Shown here piece by piece: positions 1 through 5,249 of a stretch of DNA of 5,249 nucleotides. Position numbers and translations under genes: made by a program. Position 1 is the first letter of the stretch, and each line of letters starts with the position of its first letter. Origin of the DNA: Actinomycetes bacterium. Lineage in GTDB: Bacteria > Actinomycetota > Coriobacteriia > Coriobacteriales > Eggerthellaceae. The stretch spans positions 1-5,249 of the forward strand of contig JAEWYG010000231.1 in assembly GCA_023395755.1 (NCBI GenBank). Direction: 5' to 3'. The notes under the pieces were generated by a model. The model was not told where the DNA came from, did not search any database, and saw only the letters and a program-made list of their open reading frames with translations.

Positions 1-1
1 G

Positions 2-1840
2 GATAGCGTGGTGTGGTGCTATTCCTCTTGGGGTTCTACGCTTCCCGATCCCGATGAGGTGGTCATCGTCCCTGACGCCCCGCGCCCCAGCTACGATTCG
101 TCGTGGGCGGGCTTCGGCAGTGGGTCTGCGGGTGGCGCGGTGGTCGAGCGCCCCACGCCGACGCAGTCTGCCGAGCAGGCTTGGGCTTACGACTTCAAGG
201 AAGATGCGCAGGGCAATGCGAGCGTTTCGGAGCCCCTGGTGGTGAACGGCTCGATCTATCTGGTGGTGAACGGCGAGTTGCGCGTGATCGATGCTGCCAC
301 GGGTGCGATGAAAAAGGACAAGAGCGGTCGCGAGCTTCGTGCGAACGTAGGCTCGACCAGCGCATACTGCAATCGTCCGGTATACAGCGGCGGCATTGTC
401 GTTGTGCCTTCCGACAATGGAAGCCTGACGGCGTTCACGGCCGACACGCTCACGTGCGTCTGGAAGACTCCGCCGTTCGATGTGGGCGATAGTAAGCTGA
501 GTTATCAGTCGCTCTCGTCGCTTACTGTGAACGGTTCGTATGTGTATGCGGCCTTTACTATGGTCGGTGCAGGGGGCATTGGTGTGCGCGGTACGCTCGT
601 GTGCGTGAATTTGGCTGACGGTGCGGTTATGTGGGTACAGCCTAATGTCGATGAGTCTGAACCCACTGGTTATTACTGGGCCGGTGCGGCCTCGTCGGGT
701 GAAGACCTCGTTATTGGTGATGAATCGGGTGTTGTTAAGCTTGTTGACGGGAAGACAGGCAACGTGCTGTCTTCCGTTTCGGTTGGTACCTCCGTTCGTG
801 CAGGTATCGTGTCAGTTCCTCAGATAACACGCGGTGCTGAAGTGACGTTTGTTGCGGTGTCGACGGATGGCGTTTTGCATGTGATTACTCGCAACGGAGA
901 TACTTTAAGCAAGACGGGTTCGGCGAAGTTTGCTAGCAAGTCGACCTCAACTCCGGCATCAACGGGCGGTAATGTGTTCGTGTGCGGTCTCGGTGCGGAT
1001 GGCTATGGGACGCTTTCGGTGATCGATCTAGAAACACTCTCCGTTGTACAAACCGTGCGTGGGGGTAAGGGAGAAGCCCAATCGTCGCCTTTGGTGTCGG
1101 TGCAAAGCGACGGAACCTATGCATACTTTACTTGCAATGGGATCCCCGGTGGTGTGTACGGCTATCGTTTGGGTGACGTGGAGGCTTACACGCTGTTCAC
1201 GCCCGGTAATGGACAACAAAATTACGGCTTAGGCTCAGTTATTGCTGACGAGAAAGGTAACCTGTACTACACGAACGATTCAGGCCATCTGTTTGCACTG
1301 AAAGGTCAGGACGGTGTGCGGGTAACTTTTGAGTCGAACGGTGGCTCCTACGTGGCAACTTCCTTTGTTGCGTTAGGCAAAGCTGTTGCGCGGCCGAGCG
1401 ATCCTGTGAAGAGTGGCTTTACGTTTGTCGGATGGTTTTCTGACGCCGCATGTACAACAGCATGGGATTTTACTAGGGAGATTCGGGAGAATACGACACT
1501 GTACGCCAAGTGGGCTAAAGTTGAAGCACCCGGTGTCAATACATCTAGTGATGAGTCGGGCGGTCAAAGCGGCAAAGATGGCTCGGGTCACGTGCTTGCT
1601 GTGAATGCGCCGCTTACGAAAGTAGCTGATAAATCTACCAATGTGGAGAAGAAAGTTGCAGTAGATGCTTCCTTAAAGAGTGCCAGTAAGGATGCAGCCG
1701 AGCAAACTTTGGGTGGCGTGAACCCATGGGCGGTGGGTGGTATTGCGGTAGGCGTTGTGGGTTTGGTTTGCGCGACGGTTTATCTTGTGCGGATGCGCCG
1801 TAAACCCGGCACCCCTGGCATGACGATGGAAGGGAAGTAG
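2..1840 (+). CDS. Membrane-anchored surface beta-propeller protein with InlB-type repeat (5' partial)
   Basis: The frame is open to the left edge, so the true start lies upstream; the GTG codons at 8 and 11 are probably internal. Residues are counted from the codon at position 2 (612 visible). Residues 1-7 (DSVVWCY) followed by WGSTLPDP resemble the end of a DUF4430 domain, which usually closes with a GD-V-x-W-x-Y pattern. Residues about 59-436 form a PQQ-like (quinoprotein-type) beta-propeller: strands of the form G-x-L-x-V-x-D-x-x-T-G recur near residues 92, 141, 198, 244, 291, 337, 384 and 428. Residues 441-504 are an InlB/Flg_new repeat (FESNGG near the start, GFTFVGWF in the middle, TLYAKW at the end). 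A Ser/Lys/Asp-rich linker leads to one membrane helix (577-596) and a basic tail (RMRRK). This implies an outward-facing protein. No enzymatic motif is seen; a ligand-binding or scaffold role beside the ECF transporter is inference. Confidence 0.85.
   Translation, partial: DSVVWCYSSWGSTLPDPDEVVIVPDAPRPSYDSSWAGFGSGSAGGAVVERPTPTQSAEQAWAYDFKEDAQGNASVSEPLVVNGSIYLVVNGELRVIDAATGAMKKDKSGRELRANVGSTSAYCNRPVYSGGIVVVPSDNGSLTAFTADTLTCVWKTPPFDVGDSKLSYQSLSSLTVNGSYVYAAFTMVGAGGIGVRGTLVCVNLADGAVMWVQPNVDESEPTGYYWAGAASSGEDLVIGDESGVVKLVDGKTGNVLSSVSVGTSVRAGIVSVPQITRGAEVTFVAVSTDGVLHVITRNGDTLSKTGSAKFASKSTSTPASTGGNVFVCGLGADGYGTLSVIDLETLSVVQTVRGGKGEAQSSPLVSVQSDGTYAYFTCNGIPGGVYGYRLGDVEAYTLFTPGNGQQNYGLGSVIADEKGNLYYTNDSGHLFALKGQDGVRVTFESNGGSYVATSFVALGKAVARPSDPVKSGFTFVGWFSDAACTTAWDFTREIRENTTLYAKWAKVEAPGVNTSSDESGGQSGKDGSGHVLAVNAPLTKVADKSTNVEKKVAVDASLKSASKDAAEQTLGGVNPWAVGGIAVGVVGLVCATVYLVRMRRKPGTPGMTMEGK
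1323..1513 (+). other. InlB B-repeat / Listeria-Bacteroides (Flg_new) domain within the propeller gene
   Basis: The encoded segment of about 64 residues has the hallmarks of this family: an opening V-T-F-E-S-N-G-G, a central P-V-K-S-G-F-T-F-V-G-W-F, the Asp-Ala-Ala-Cys-x-x-x-W-D-F turn and a closing T-L-Y-A-K-W. Family knowledge: this small beta-grasp-like module is found in surface proteins of Gram-positive and gut bacteria, often as a spacer or adhesion-related unit. Only one copy is present, between the propeller and the membrane-proximal linker, so a stalk or spacer role is the simplest reading. Confidence 0.8.
1828..1837 (+). promoter_or_regulatory. Ribosome binding site of the DUF4430 gene
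   Basis: The purine-rich GGAAGGGAAG lies inside the last codons of the propeller gene, six bases before the ATG at 1844. With a 3-base gap between stop and start, the two genes are probably co-transcribed and translationally coupled. Confidence 0.7.
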
Positions 1841-1843
1841 ACC

Positions 1844-2515
1844 ATGCAAGATGATCGTATTGTGCCTAGTTCGATATCGGAAGAATCGTCCGATACGAAG
1901 CTGGAAGACAAGCCATTGAAGCGACGTCATCGTAATATTGTTGCAGGCGTCGTAGCTGTATGTTCGGTCGCTCTTATTGGCGTGTCCGCATTTTTCCTGA
2001 TGCCAACAATGGGTCAGATCCCAGCGACGGACATGCTGCAAACCACCAATGATCAAGCCAGTAAGGTTGTAAGTAATCAGGAAGCTGTCGTTGATGCTGA
2101 TACTGATAGCGAGGTAGTCTATCTGGGTTCCGAAGAATCTTCGCAACCTGCTGATTCCGCCGCTCCTTTCTCAAGGTCTGGTCAGGTGTCGGAAAATAAT
2201 GCTGTCACAGTGTCGGTTTCCATATCTAGCTCCGTTGTGGGCAATCCGGTATCTGGCGGCACGACCGCCACACTTGCAAGAGGAGCCACCGTTTATGATG
2301 CGCTCATGGCGTGCGGACTTTCGGTGAATGCTTCAACGAGCCCTATGGGAGTATATGTAAGTGCTATTGGCGGTTTAGCGGAATTTGATCATGGTGGTGG
2401 CAGTGGATGGAAGTATTCCGTTAATGGAACTGACGGCTCCATATCGTGTAGCAACTACCTACTAAACGATGGCGATGTGGTTTCTTGGCGCTATGTATTG
2501 AGTGCAAATGGTTAA
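1844..2515 (+). CDS. Membrane-anchored DUF4430 (transcobalamin C-terminus-like) protein
   Basis: 223 residues. The N-terminus is short, polar and cytoplasmic, ending in a basic cluster (KRRHR, 26-30). One membrane helix follows at about 32-53; no signal-peptidase site or lipobox is evident, so it is probably an uncleaved signal anchor. Residues about 55-118 form an acidic, Ser/Gln-rich linker. Residues about 120-219 match DUF4430: TVYDAL (149-154), YVSAIGGLAEF (171-181), GGGSGWKYSVNG (184-195) and NDGDVVSWRY (208-217). Family knowledge: DUF4430 resembles the C-terminal beta domain of transcobalamin and intrinsic factor and often occurs in secreted proteins near ECF transporters. Inference: it captures a corrinoid or similar ligand outside the membrane and passes it to the transporter encoded downstream. 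Cys157 and Cys202, both in the outer domain, could form a disulfide. The ATG at 1844 is supported by a good ribosome binding site. Confidence 0.88.
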   Translation: MQDDRIVPSSISEESSDTKLEDKPLKRRHRNIVAGVVAVCSVALIGVSAFFLMPTMGQIPATDMLQTTNDQASKVVSNQEAVVDADTDSEVVYLGSEESSQPADSAAPFSRSGQVSENNAVTVSVSISSSVVGNPVSGGTTATLARGATVYDALMACGLSVNASTSPMGVYVSAIGGLAEFDHGGGSGWKYSVNGTDGSISCSNYLLNDGDVVSWRYVLSANG

Positions 2516-2642
2516 GTAGTACGGACGATGAGATAGTTTGCGGTTCTAGGCCATCGAGGGAATACATGAATCTAATGAGCAAGCGAAACGCCCCCCATAA
2601 AGTACTCTCGCACAAAAAACCAACCGGCTGCAAAAGAGCTTC
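2516..2642. other. Intergenic region, left part, no recognised feature
   Basis: No supported gene, tRNA or known riboswitch was found between the DUF4430 stop and the candidate promoter. Only weak pairings are visible, such as CGATG at 2526-2530 with CATCG at 2552-2556 across a 21-base loop. No convincing intrinsic terminator directly follows the DUF4430 gene. Confidence 0.5.
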
Positions 2643-2670
2643 TGGACAAGTGCACAATTTGTGCTATCGT
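2643..2670 (+). promoter_or_regulatory. Candidate sigma70-type promoter of the microprotein-ECF operon
   Basis: TGGACA (2643-2648, five of six bases matching TTGACA) is followed after 16 bases by TATCGT (2665-2670, four of six matching TATAAT), with a TGC directly before the -10 that fits an extended -10 element. Transcription would begin near 2677, leaving a leader of about 40 bases before the ATG at 2717. The -10 match is weak, so this is a reasonable but unproven call. The spacer contains a perfect palindrome. Confidence 0.4.
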
Positions 2671-2692
2671 GCCGTGCTTGTCAATATTTTTT
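2645..2692 (+). terminator. Inverted repeat followed by T-run, possible terminator or attenuator
   Basis: GACAAG (2645-2650) pairs with CTTGTC (2677-2682), and CAC (2653-2655) with GTG (2674-2676) after a 2-base bulge, giving about nine pairs around an 18-base loop. The sequence AATATTTTTT follows at once. This fits a weak rho-independent terminator for the upstream genes. It overlaps the candidate promoter and palindrome, so the same bases may instead act only as DNA sites. The large loop and the A bases in the T-tract lower confidence. Confidence 0.3.
2652..2664. promoter_or_regulatory. Perfect 13-bp palindrome, possible operator
   Basis: GCACAATTTGTGC reads the same on both strands around a central base (6-bp arms). 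It sits exactly in the spacer between the candidate -35 and -10 hexamers, where a dimeric repressor would block RNA polymerase. The regulator cannot be named from the sequence and no regulator gene is in the window. Confidence 0.45.
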
Positions 2693-2701
2693 CGTATCAG
2701 A

Positions 2702-2711
2702 AGAAGGTGGG
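2702..2711 (+). promoter_or_regulatory. Strong ribosome binding site of the 32-residue ORF
   Basis: AGAAGGTGGG precedes the ATG at 2717. The AGGTGG core (2705-2710) leaves six bases to the start codon, close to ideal spacing. No other start codon of a plausible gene uses this site, which is the main reason to accept the short ORF as translated. Confidence 0.65.
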
Positions 2712-2716
2712 TAATC

Positions 2717-2815
2717 ATGACGTTCAGTCCGAAGCTGGCCGTTGCGTTGGCTGTAGTAGCTTTGGTGGGGGCCATCGCCCTTATTGCTTCAGTGGTTCTT
2801 ACCGTCCACGCATAG
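2717..2815 (+). CDS. Small single-membrane-segment protein (32 aa), unrecognised
   Basis: Begins MTFSPKLAVALAVV and ends VVLTVHA. Residues 7-30 are an almost unbroken run of Ala, Val, Leu, Ile and Gly, long enough for one transmembrane helix, with Lys6 before it and His31 after it. It has a well-placed ribosome binding site, a TAG stop at 2813 and lies 67 bases ahead of the ECF T gene, apparently as the first gene of that operon. I do not recognise a family. By analogy with small membrane subunits such as KdpF or CydX it could stabilise or tune the transporter; that is inference only. It is much shorter than CbiN of cobalt transporters, so that identity is unlikely. The longer frames across this stretch overlap it and show no family resemblance. 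Confidence 0.6.
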   Translation: MTFSPKLAVALAVVALVGAIALIASVVLTVHA

Positions 2816-2882
2816 ACACGGCGTATCAAACTGTTTTTGTCCTATCCTGTCCTGCCATATCAAGAGAATGGTGGGAATGTGT

Positions 2883-3743
2883 ATGAAACCGACGGCGTTT
2901 GATCTTTACCATCCCGTGGTGGCTTTGCTGTACTTTGTGGCCGTGCTCGTGTTCTGCATGGCAGCATTTCAGCCGGTATATCTGATACTCACCGCATTCG
3001 TGGGCTTGGTCTATGGCGTGTATTTGCGTGGATGGCGCATCGTGGCGCACAGCCTTACCTGGCAACTGCCATTGCTTCTCATTGTAACGCTGGCAAACCC
3101 GCTATTTAGTGCCTCGGGTTCTACCGAGCTGTTTCGCATCGGGGTTCGCGCGGTTTACTTGGAGAGCTTGGTGTTTGGCCTGTTTATGGGCATTATGCTG
3201 GTGTCGGCTATGCTCTGGTTTTCAAATGCTTCGCACGTACTTACTTCCGATAAGGTTATGTCGCTGTTCGGCAATGTGGCTCCAACTCTTGCGCTCGTGC
3301 TGTCTATGACCACGCGACTTGTGCCACAGTACGTGAGGCGAGGCTCCGACATCGACGCGGTGCAACGCGCAACAAGTGCTGTACGCCCTCAAAACGCCAA
3401 GGAAAAGGGTTTGTCTCGTATTCGGCAGGTGTCGGTACTTATGGGGTGGAGTATGGAAGACTCGCTGGAAACCGCCGATGCCATGAAAGCGCGTGGCTGG
3501 GGCACGCACACGAAGCGTACCACCTACCGACGCCACCGCTTTCGTAGCCGCGATGCTGTTGCGGTTACGATACTCGGCACATTAGTAGCCATAAACGCAT
3601 TTTTGGCATGGACGGCTTGCTCGCAGTTTTCATTCTATCCGACGATGAGTGCTCTAACAGTTTGGTGGGGATACCTACCTTATGCAATTTTGCTGTTCTT
3701 GCCTCTTATGGTGCAGGTGGGAGACGATATCCGATGGAGTTAG
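2883..3743 (+). CDS. Energy-coupling factor (ECF) transporter transmembrane T component
   Basis: 286 residues, a normal length for EcfT/CbiQ-family proteins. The T component spans the membrane, binds both ATPase domains through cytoplasmic coupling helices and transmits ATP hydrolysis to a substrate-binding S component. Hydrophobic segments lie at about 12-28, 32-48, 60-72, 95-113 and, after the cytoplasmic part, 226-245 and 258-279. A His-Pro near the N-terminus (10-11) is typical of this T subgroup. The cytoplasmic region (about 145-224) carries the coupling motif Ala-Arg-Gly at 203-205 in MKARGWG; the first such motif is degenerate around QRATSAV (161-167). A basic stretch (TKRTTYRRHRFRSR, 210-223) precedes the last membrane segments. 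Start: the ATG at 2883 has GGTGGGA about six bases upstream; in-frame ATGs at 2868 and 2877 are possible but have poorer spacing. It overlaps the ATPase gene by 10 bases. Confidence 0.9.
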   Translation: MKPTAFDLYHPVVALLYFVAVLVFCMAAFQPVYLILTAFVGLVYGVYLRGWRIVAHSLTWQLPLLLIVTLANPLFSASGSTELFRIGVRAVYLESLVFGLFMGIMLVSAMLWFSNASHVLTSDKVMSLFGNVAPTLALVLSMTTRLVPQYVRRGSDIDAVQRATSAVRPQNAKEKGLSRIRQVSVLMGWSMEDSLETADAMKARGWGTHTKRTTYRRHRFRSRDAVAVTILGTLVAINAFLAWTACSQFSFYPTMSALTVWWGYLPYAILLFLPLMVQVGDDIRWS

Positions 3744-5245
3744 CTATTGGGGCTGTAGCATTCGGATTCAATTATCCCGATCGTGAACCGGTGTTAAAAA
3801 ACCTTTCATGGAACGTTGAGGCTGGTTCTTTTACGCTTTTGGTGGGTGGCACCGGCAGCGGTAAAACCACTCTTCTGCGCTCTCTTAAACCCGAGACGGC
3901 CCCGGTGGGCAATCGTTGCGGACATTTGAGCGTGCTGGGTCAACCGTTTGAAGCGTGGCGCGATAGCGGCTCGGCTGCTGCTATCGGATACGTGGCGCAA
4001 AGCCCCGAAAACCAGATAGTGTGCGATACCGTATGGCATGAACTGGCGTTTGGCTTGGAAAACTTGGGTACACCACCCGATGCCATGCGTCGCCGCGTGG
4101 CTGAAGTTGCACATTTTTTTGGCATAGAACCATGGATTAGGCGTGGTACCGATGCCCTTTCTGGTGGGCAGAAGCAGATGGTTACGCTTGCTGCCGTACT
4201 GGCTATGCAGCCGCGCTTGCTGTTATTGGACGAGCCGACGGCTCAGCTGGATCCGGTGGCCGAGAAAAACTTCTTGCATGCTCTCTTCCGCATTAATCGT
4301 GAGCTGGGTATTACGGTGGTGGTTGCTACGCATGCACCCGAGTCGGTAGCCGCTTATGCCACGGCTGCTTTTGAGCTAGAAAGAGGCTGCTTGAGTGAGG
4401 TGCCGCTCGAGCGCTTTGCGTTTGCCCGTACAATACCGCTTGTCAGCACGGTGCCAGTCGCCCGTGCAACCTCTTCTGTCGTGGGGCATGATAAGGGTGA
4501 GGCCTTGGCGGAAGAGGATGTCCCGGTGGTTCTCGAGATGCGCGATGCGTTCTTTCGCTATTCGCGCGATGGTTCCTTTGTGTTGCGTGGCACCGATTTG
4601 GCGGTGCTCTCTGGTAGTATTCATGCAGTGGTGGGAGGTAACGGTAGCGGGAAATCGACCCTGCTGCGCATTCTTGCGGGCGTGCTGAAGCCCGAACGCG
4701 GGCGAGTGCGTAATGGGTGTGTGCATGAGCAGGCTCTATTACCACAAGACCCTAAAGCTTTGTTCGTCTGCGATTCCGTAAGAGAAGAGCTTGGCGAGTG
4801 GCAGCAGCGATGTGGCTATGCTGCGTCTGATGTTGAACGAGTTTCGGAACGATTTAACCTGATAGAGCAAGCAGATAGTCATCCTTACGACCTTTCGGGT
4901 GGCCAGCAGCAGAAGTTGGCACTGGCGAAGGTTTTACTTACTAAGCCGCGCTTGTTGCTGTTGGATGAGCCAACGAAAGGGCTCGACCCTGTTTCCAAGC
5001 GGGAAGTGGCGCGTATGTTGGTTGCGTGCGCACGCGAGGGGGTTACCGTTGTGCTTGTTACGCACGATCTCGCATTCGCCTCGCGCGTAGCGAGTCGCGT
5101 TTCTATGCTCTTTGACGGCGAGACTGCTTGTACTGAAATTACCGCTACCTTTTTTCAGCAAAACCTTTTTTACCGTCCTACCCCCGATGCTTTCCTTGCG
5201 CTTTGGGATGCGGAAGAGTCTGACGAAGCGGAGTGTAACGCGTGA
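3734..5245 (+). CDS. ECF transporter fused double ATPase (A-A' in one chain)
   Basis: 503 residues with two complete ABC ATPase domains. Domain 1 (about 1-220): Walker A GGTGSGKT 38-45, Q-loop Gln89, signature LSGGQ 142-146, Walker B LLLLDEP 162-168, switch His200. Domain 2 (about 265-480): Walker A GGNGSGKS 301-308, Gln338, LSGGQ 387-391, LLLLDEP 407-413, His444. All catalytic residues are present in both halves, so both nucleotide sites should be active. A linker of about 45 residues joins them. The tail after domain 2 (FFQQNLFYRPT, 473-483) resembles the conserved FF-x-x-N-x-FY tail of fused ECF ATPases. It powers uptake with the T component on the inner face of the membrane. The ATG at 3734 is chosen because it follows GGTGGGAGA (3717-3725), gives a normal ABC N-terminus and overlaps the T gene by 10 bases; an earlier ATG at 3608 would add residues from within the T gene. 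Confidence 0.93.
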   Translation: MELAIGAVAFGFNYPDREPVLKNLSWNVEAGSFTLLVGGTGSGKTTLLRSLKPETAPVGNRCGHLSVLGQPFEAWRDSGSAAAIGYVAQSPENQIVCDTVWHELAFGLENLGTPPDAMRRRVAEVAHFFGIEPWIRRGTDALSGGQKQMVTLAAVLAMQPRLLLLDEPTAQLDPVAEKNFLHALFRINRELGITVVVATHAPESVAAYATAAFELERGCLSEVPLERFAFARTIPLVSTVPVARATSSVVGHDKGEALAEEDVPVVLEMRDAFFRYSRDGSFVLRGTDLAVLSGSIHAVVGGNGSGKSTLLRILAGVLKPERGRVRNGCVHEQALLPQDPKALFVCDSVREELGEWQQRCGYAASDVERVSERFNLIEQADSHPYDLSGGQQQKLALAKVLLTKPRLLLLDEPTKGLDPVSKREVARMLVACAREGVTVVLVTHDLAFASRVASRVSMLFDGETACTEITATFFQQNLFYRPTPDAFLALWDAEESDEAECNA

Positions 5246-5249
5246 GTAT
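5242..5249 (+). CDS. Probable start of the next operon gene (3' truncated by window edge)
   Basis: GTG at 5242-5244 overlaps the ATPase stop TGA (5243-5245) in the GTGA arrangement common for coupled genes, and GGAG at 5230-5233 lies eight bases upstream. Only two and a half codons are visible. In ECF operons the missing partner is an S component, so that is the likeliest product, but nothing in the visible bases proves it. An ATG just past the edge could be the start instead. Confidence 0.35.

Noticed and set aside
8..1840. Start of the propeller gene at GTG 8
   Set aside because: The frame is open to the left edge, no ribosome binding site can be seen, and the preceding and following codons look like the end of a DUF4430 domain rather than a signal peptide.
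1673..2146. 157-codon minus-strand frame
   Set aside because: It lies antisense to two well-supported genes, spans their junction and has no recognisable domain.
2571..2576. TCTAAT as a -10 promoter element
   Set aside because: No acceptable -35 hexamer lies 16-18 bases upstream.
2516..2716. Cobalamin riboswitch upstream of the ECF operon
   Set aside because: A GGGAA occurs at 2558-2562, but the conserved B12-box and the GCCACTG-type core were not found in the expected order, so it is not supported. A covariance-model search would settle it.
2717..2815. Identity of the small protein as CbiN-like cobalt transporter subunit
   Set aside because: CbiN is about three times longer with two membrane helices, and no CbiM is present in the window.
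2784..2882. Longer N-terminus of the T component from TTG 2784
   Set aside because: It would overlap the well-supported 32-residue ORF, lacks a ribosome binding site and adds a segment unlike EcfT. ATG 2883 fits the family N-terminus.
2485..2886. 133-codon frame across the intergenic region
   Set aside because: It starts inside the DUF4430 gene without a ribosome binding site, has Cys/Ser/Arg-rich content with no fold signal, and runs across the promoter region and the 32-residue ORF in a different frame.
3608..3733. Longer N-terminus of the ATPase from ATG 3608
   Set aside because: It would add 42 residues read from inside the T gene in another frame. ATG 3734 has a ribosome binding site and a standard ABC N-terminus.

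Overview
The window looks like a piece of an actinobacterial chromosome of the Coriobacteriia/Eggerthellaceae type. That placement is an inference from protein style: DUF4430 proteins beside an ECF transporter, and a cell-surface beta-propeller with an InlB-type repeat and no outer-membrane features. GC content is moderate and uneven. All supported genes are on the plus strand and packed tightly, and no mobile element, tRNA, rRNA or CRISPR array is visible.

Layout. (1) Positions 2-1840 hold the 3' part of a gene for a large surface protein. Its reading frame is open to the left edge and starts with what looks like the end of a DUF4430 domain. Then come eight beta-propeller repeats of about 47 residues, one InlB/Flg_new (Listeria-Bacteroides) repeat, a polar linker and a C-terminal membrane anchor. 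(2) Positions 1844-2515, three bases later, encode a second surface protein with an N-terminal membrane anchor and a C-terminal DUF4430 (transcobalamin-C-terminus-like) domain. (3) Positions 2516-2716 are about 200 bp without a gene. The right half contains a perfect 13-bp palindrome inside a candidate promoter and a larger inverted repeat followed by T6. (4) Positions 2717-2815 encode a probable 32-residue single-membrane-segment microprotein with a strong ribosome binding site. (5) Positions 2883-3743 encode an ECF transporter T (transmembrane coupling) component. (6) Positions 3734-5245 encode a fused double ATPase (A and A' in one chain), overlapping the T gene by 10 bases. (7) At the right edge a GTG overlapping the ATPase stop probably begins another gene of the operon, plausibly the substrate-binding S component.

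Together the genes read as a vitamin-type energy-coupling-factor uptake system next to two membrane-anchored extracellular proteins. Because DUF4430 resembles the C-terminal domain of transcobalamin/intrinsic factor, cobalamin or another corrinoid is the best guess for the ligand. The S component that would decide the substrate is not in view, and no cobalamin riboswitch was recognised. The parts that standard annotation would most likely miss are the 32-residue membrane microprotein and the palindromic control region in front of it.
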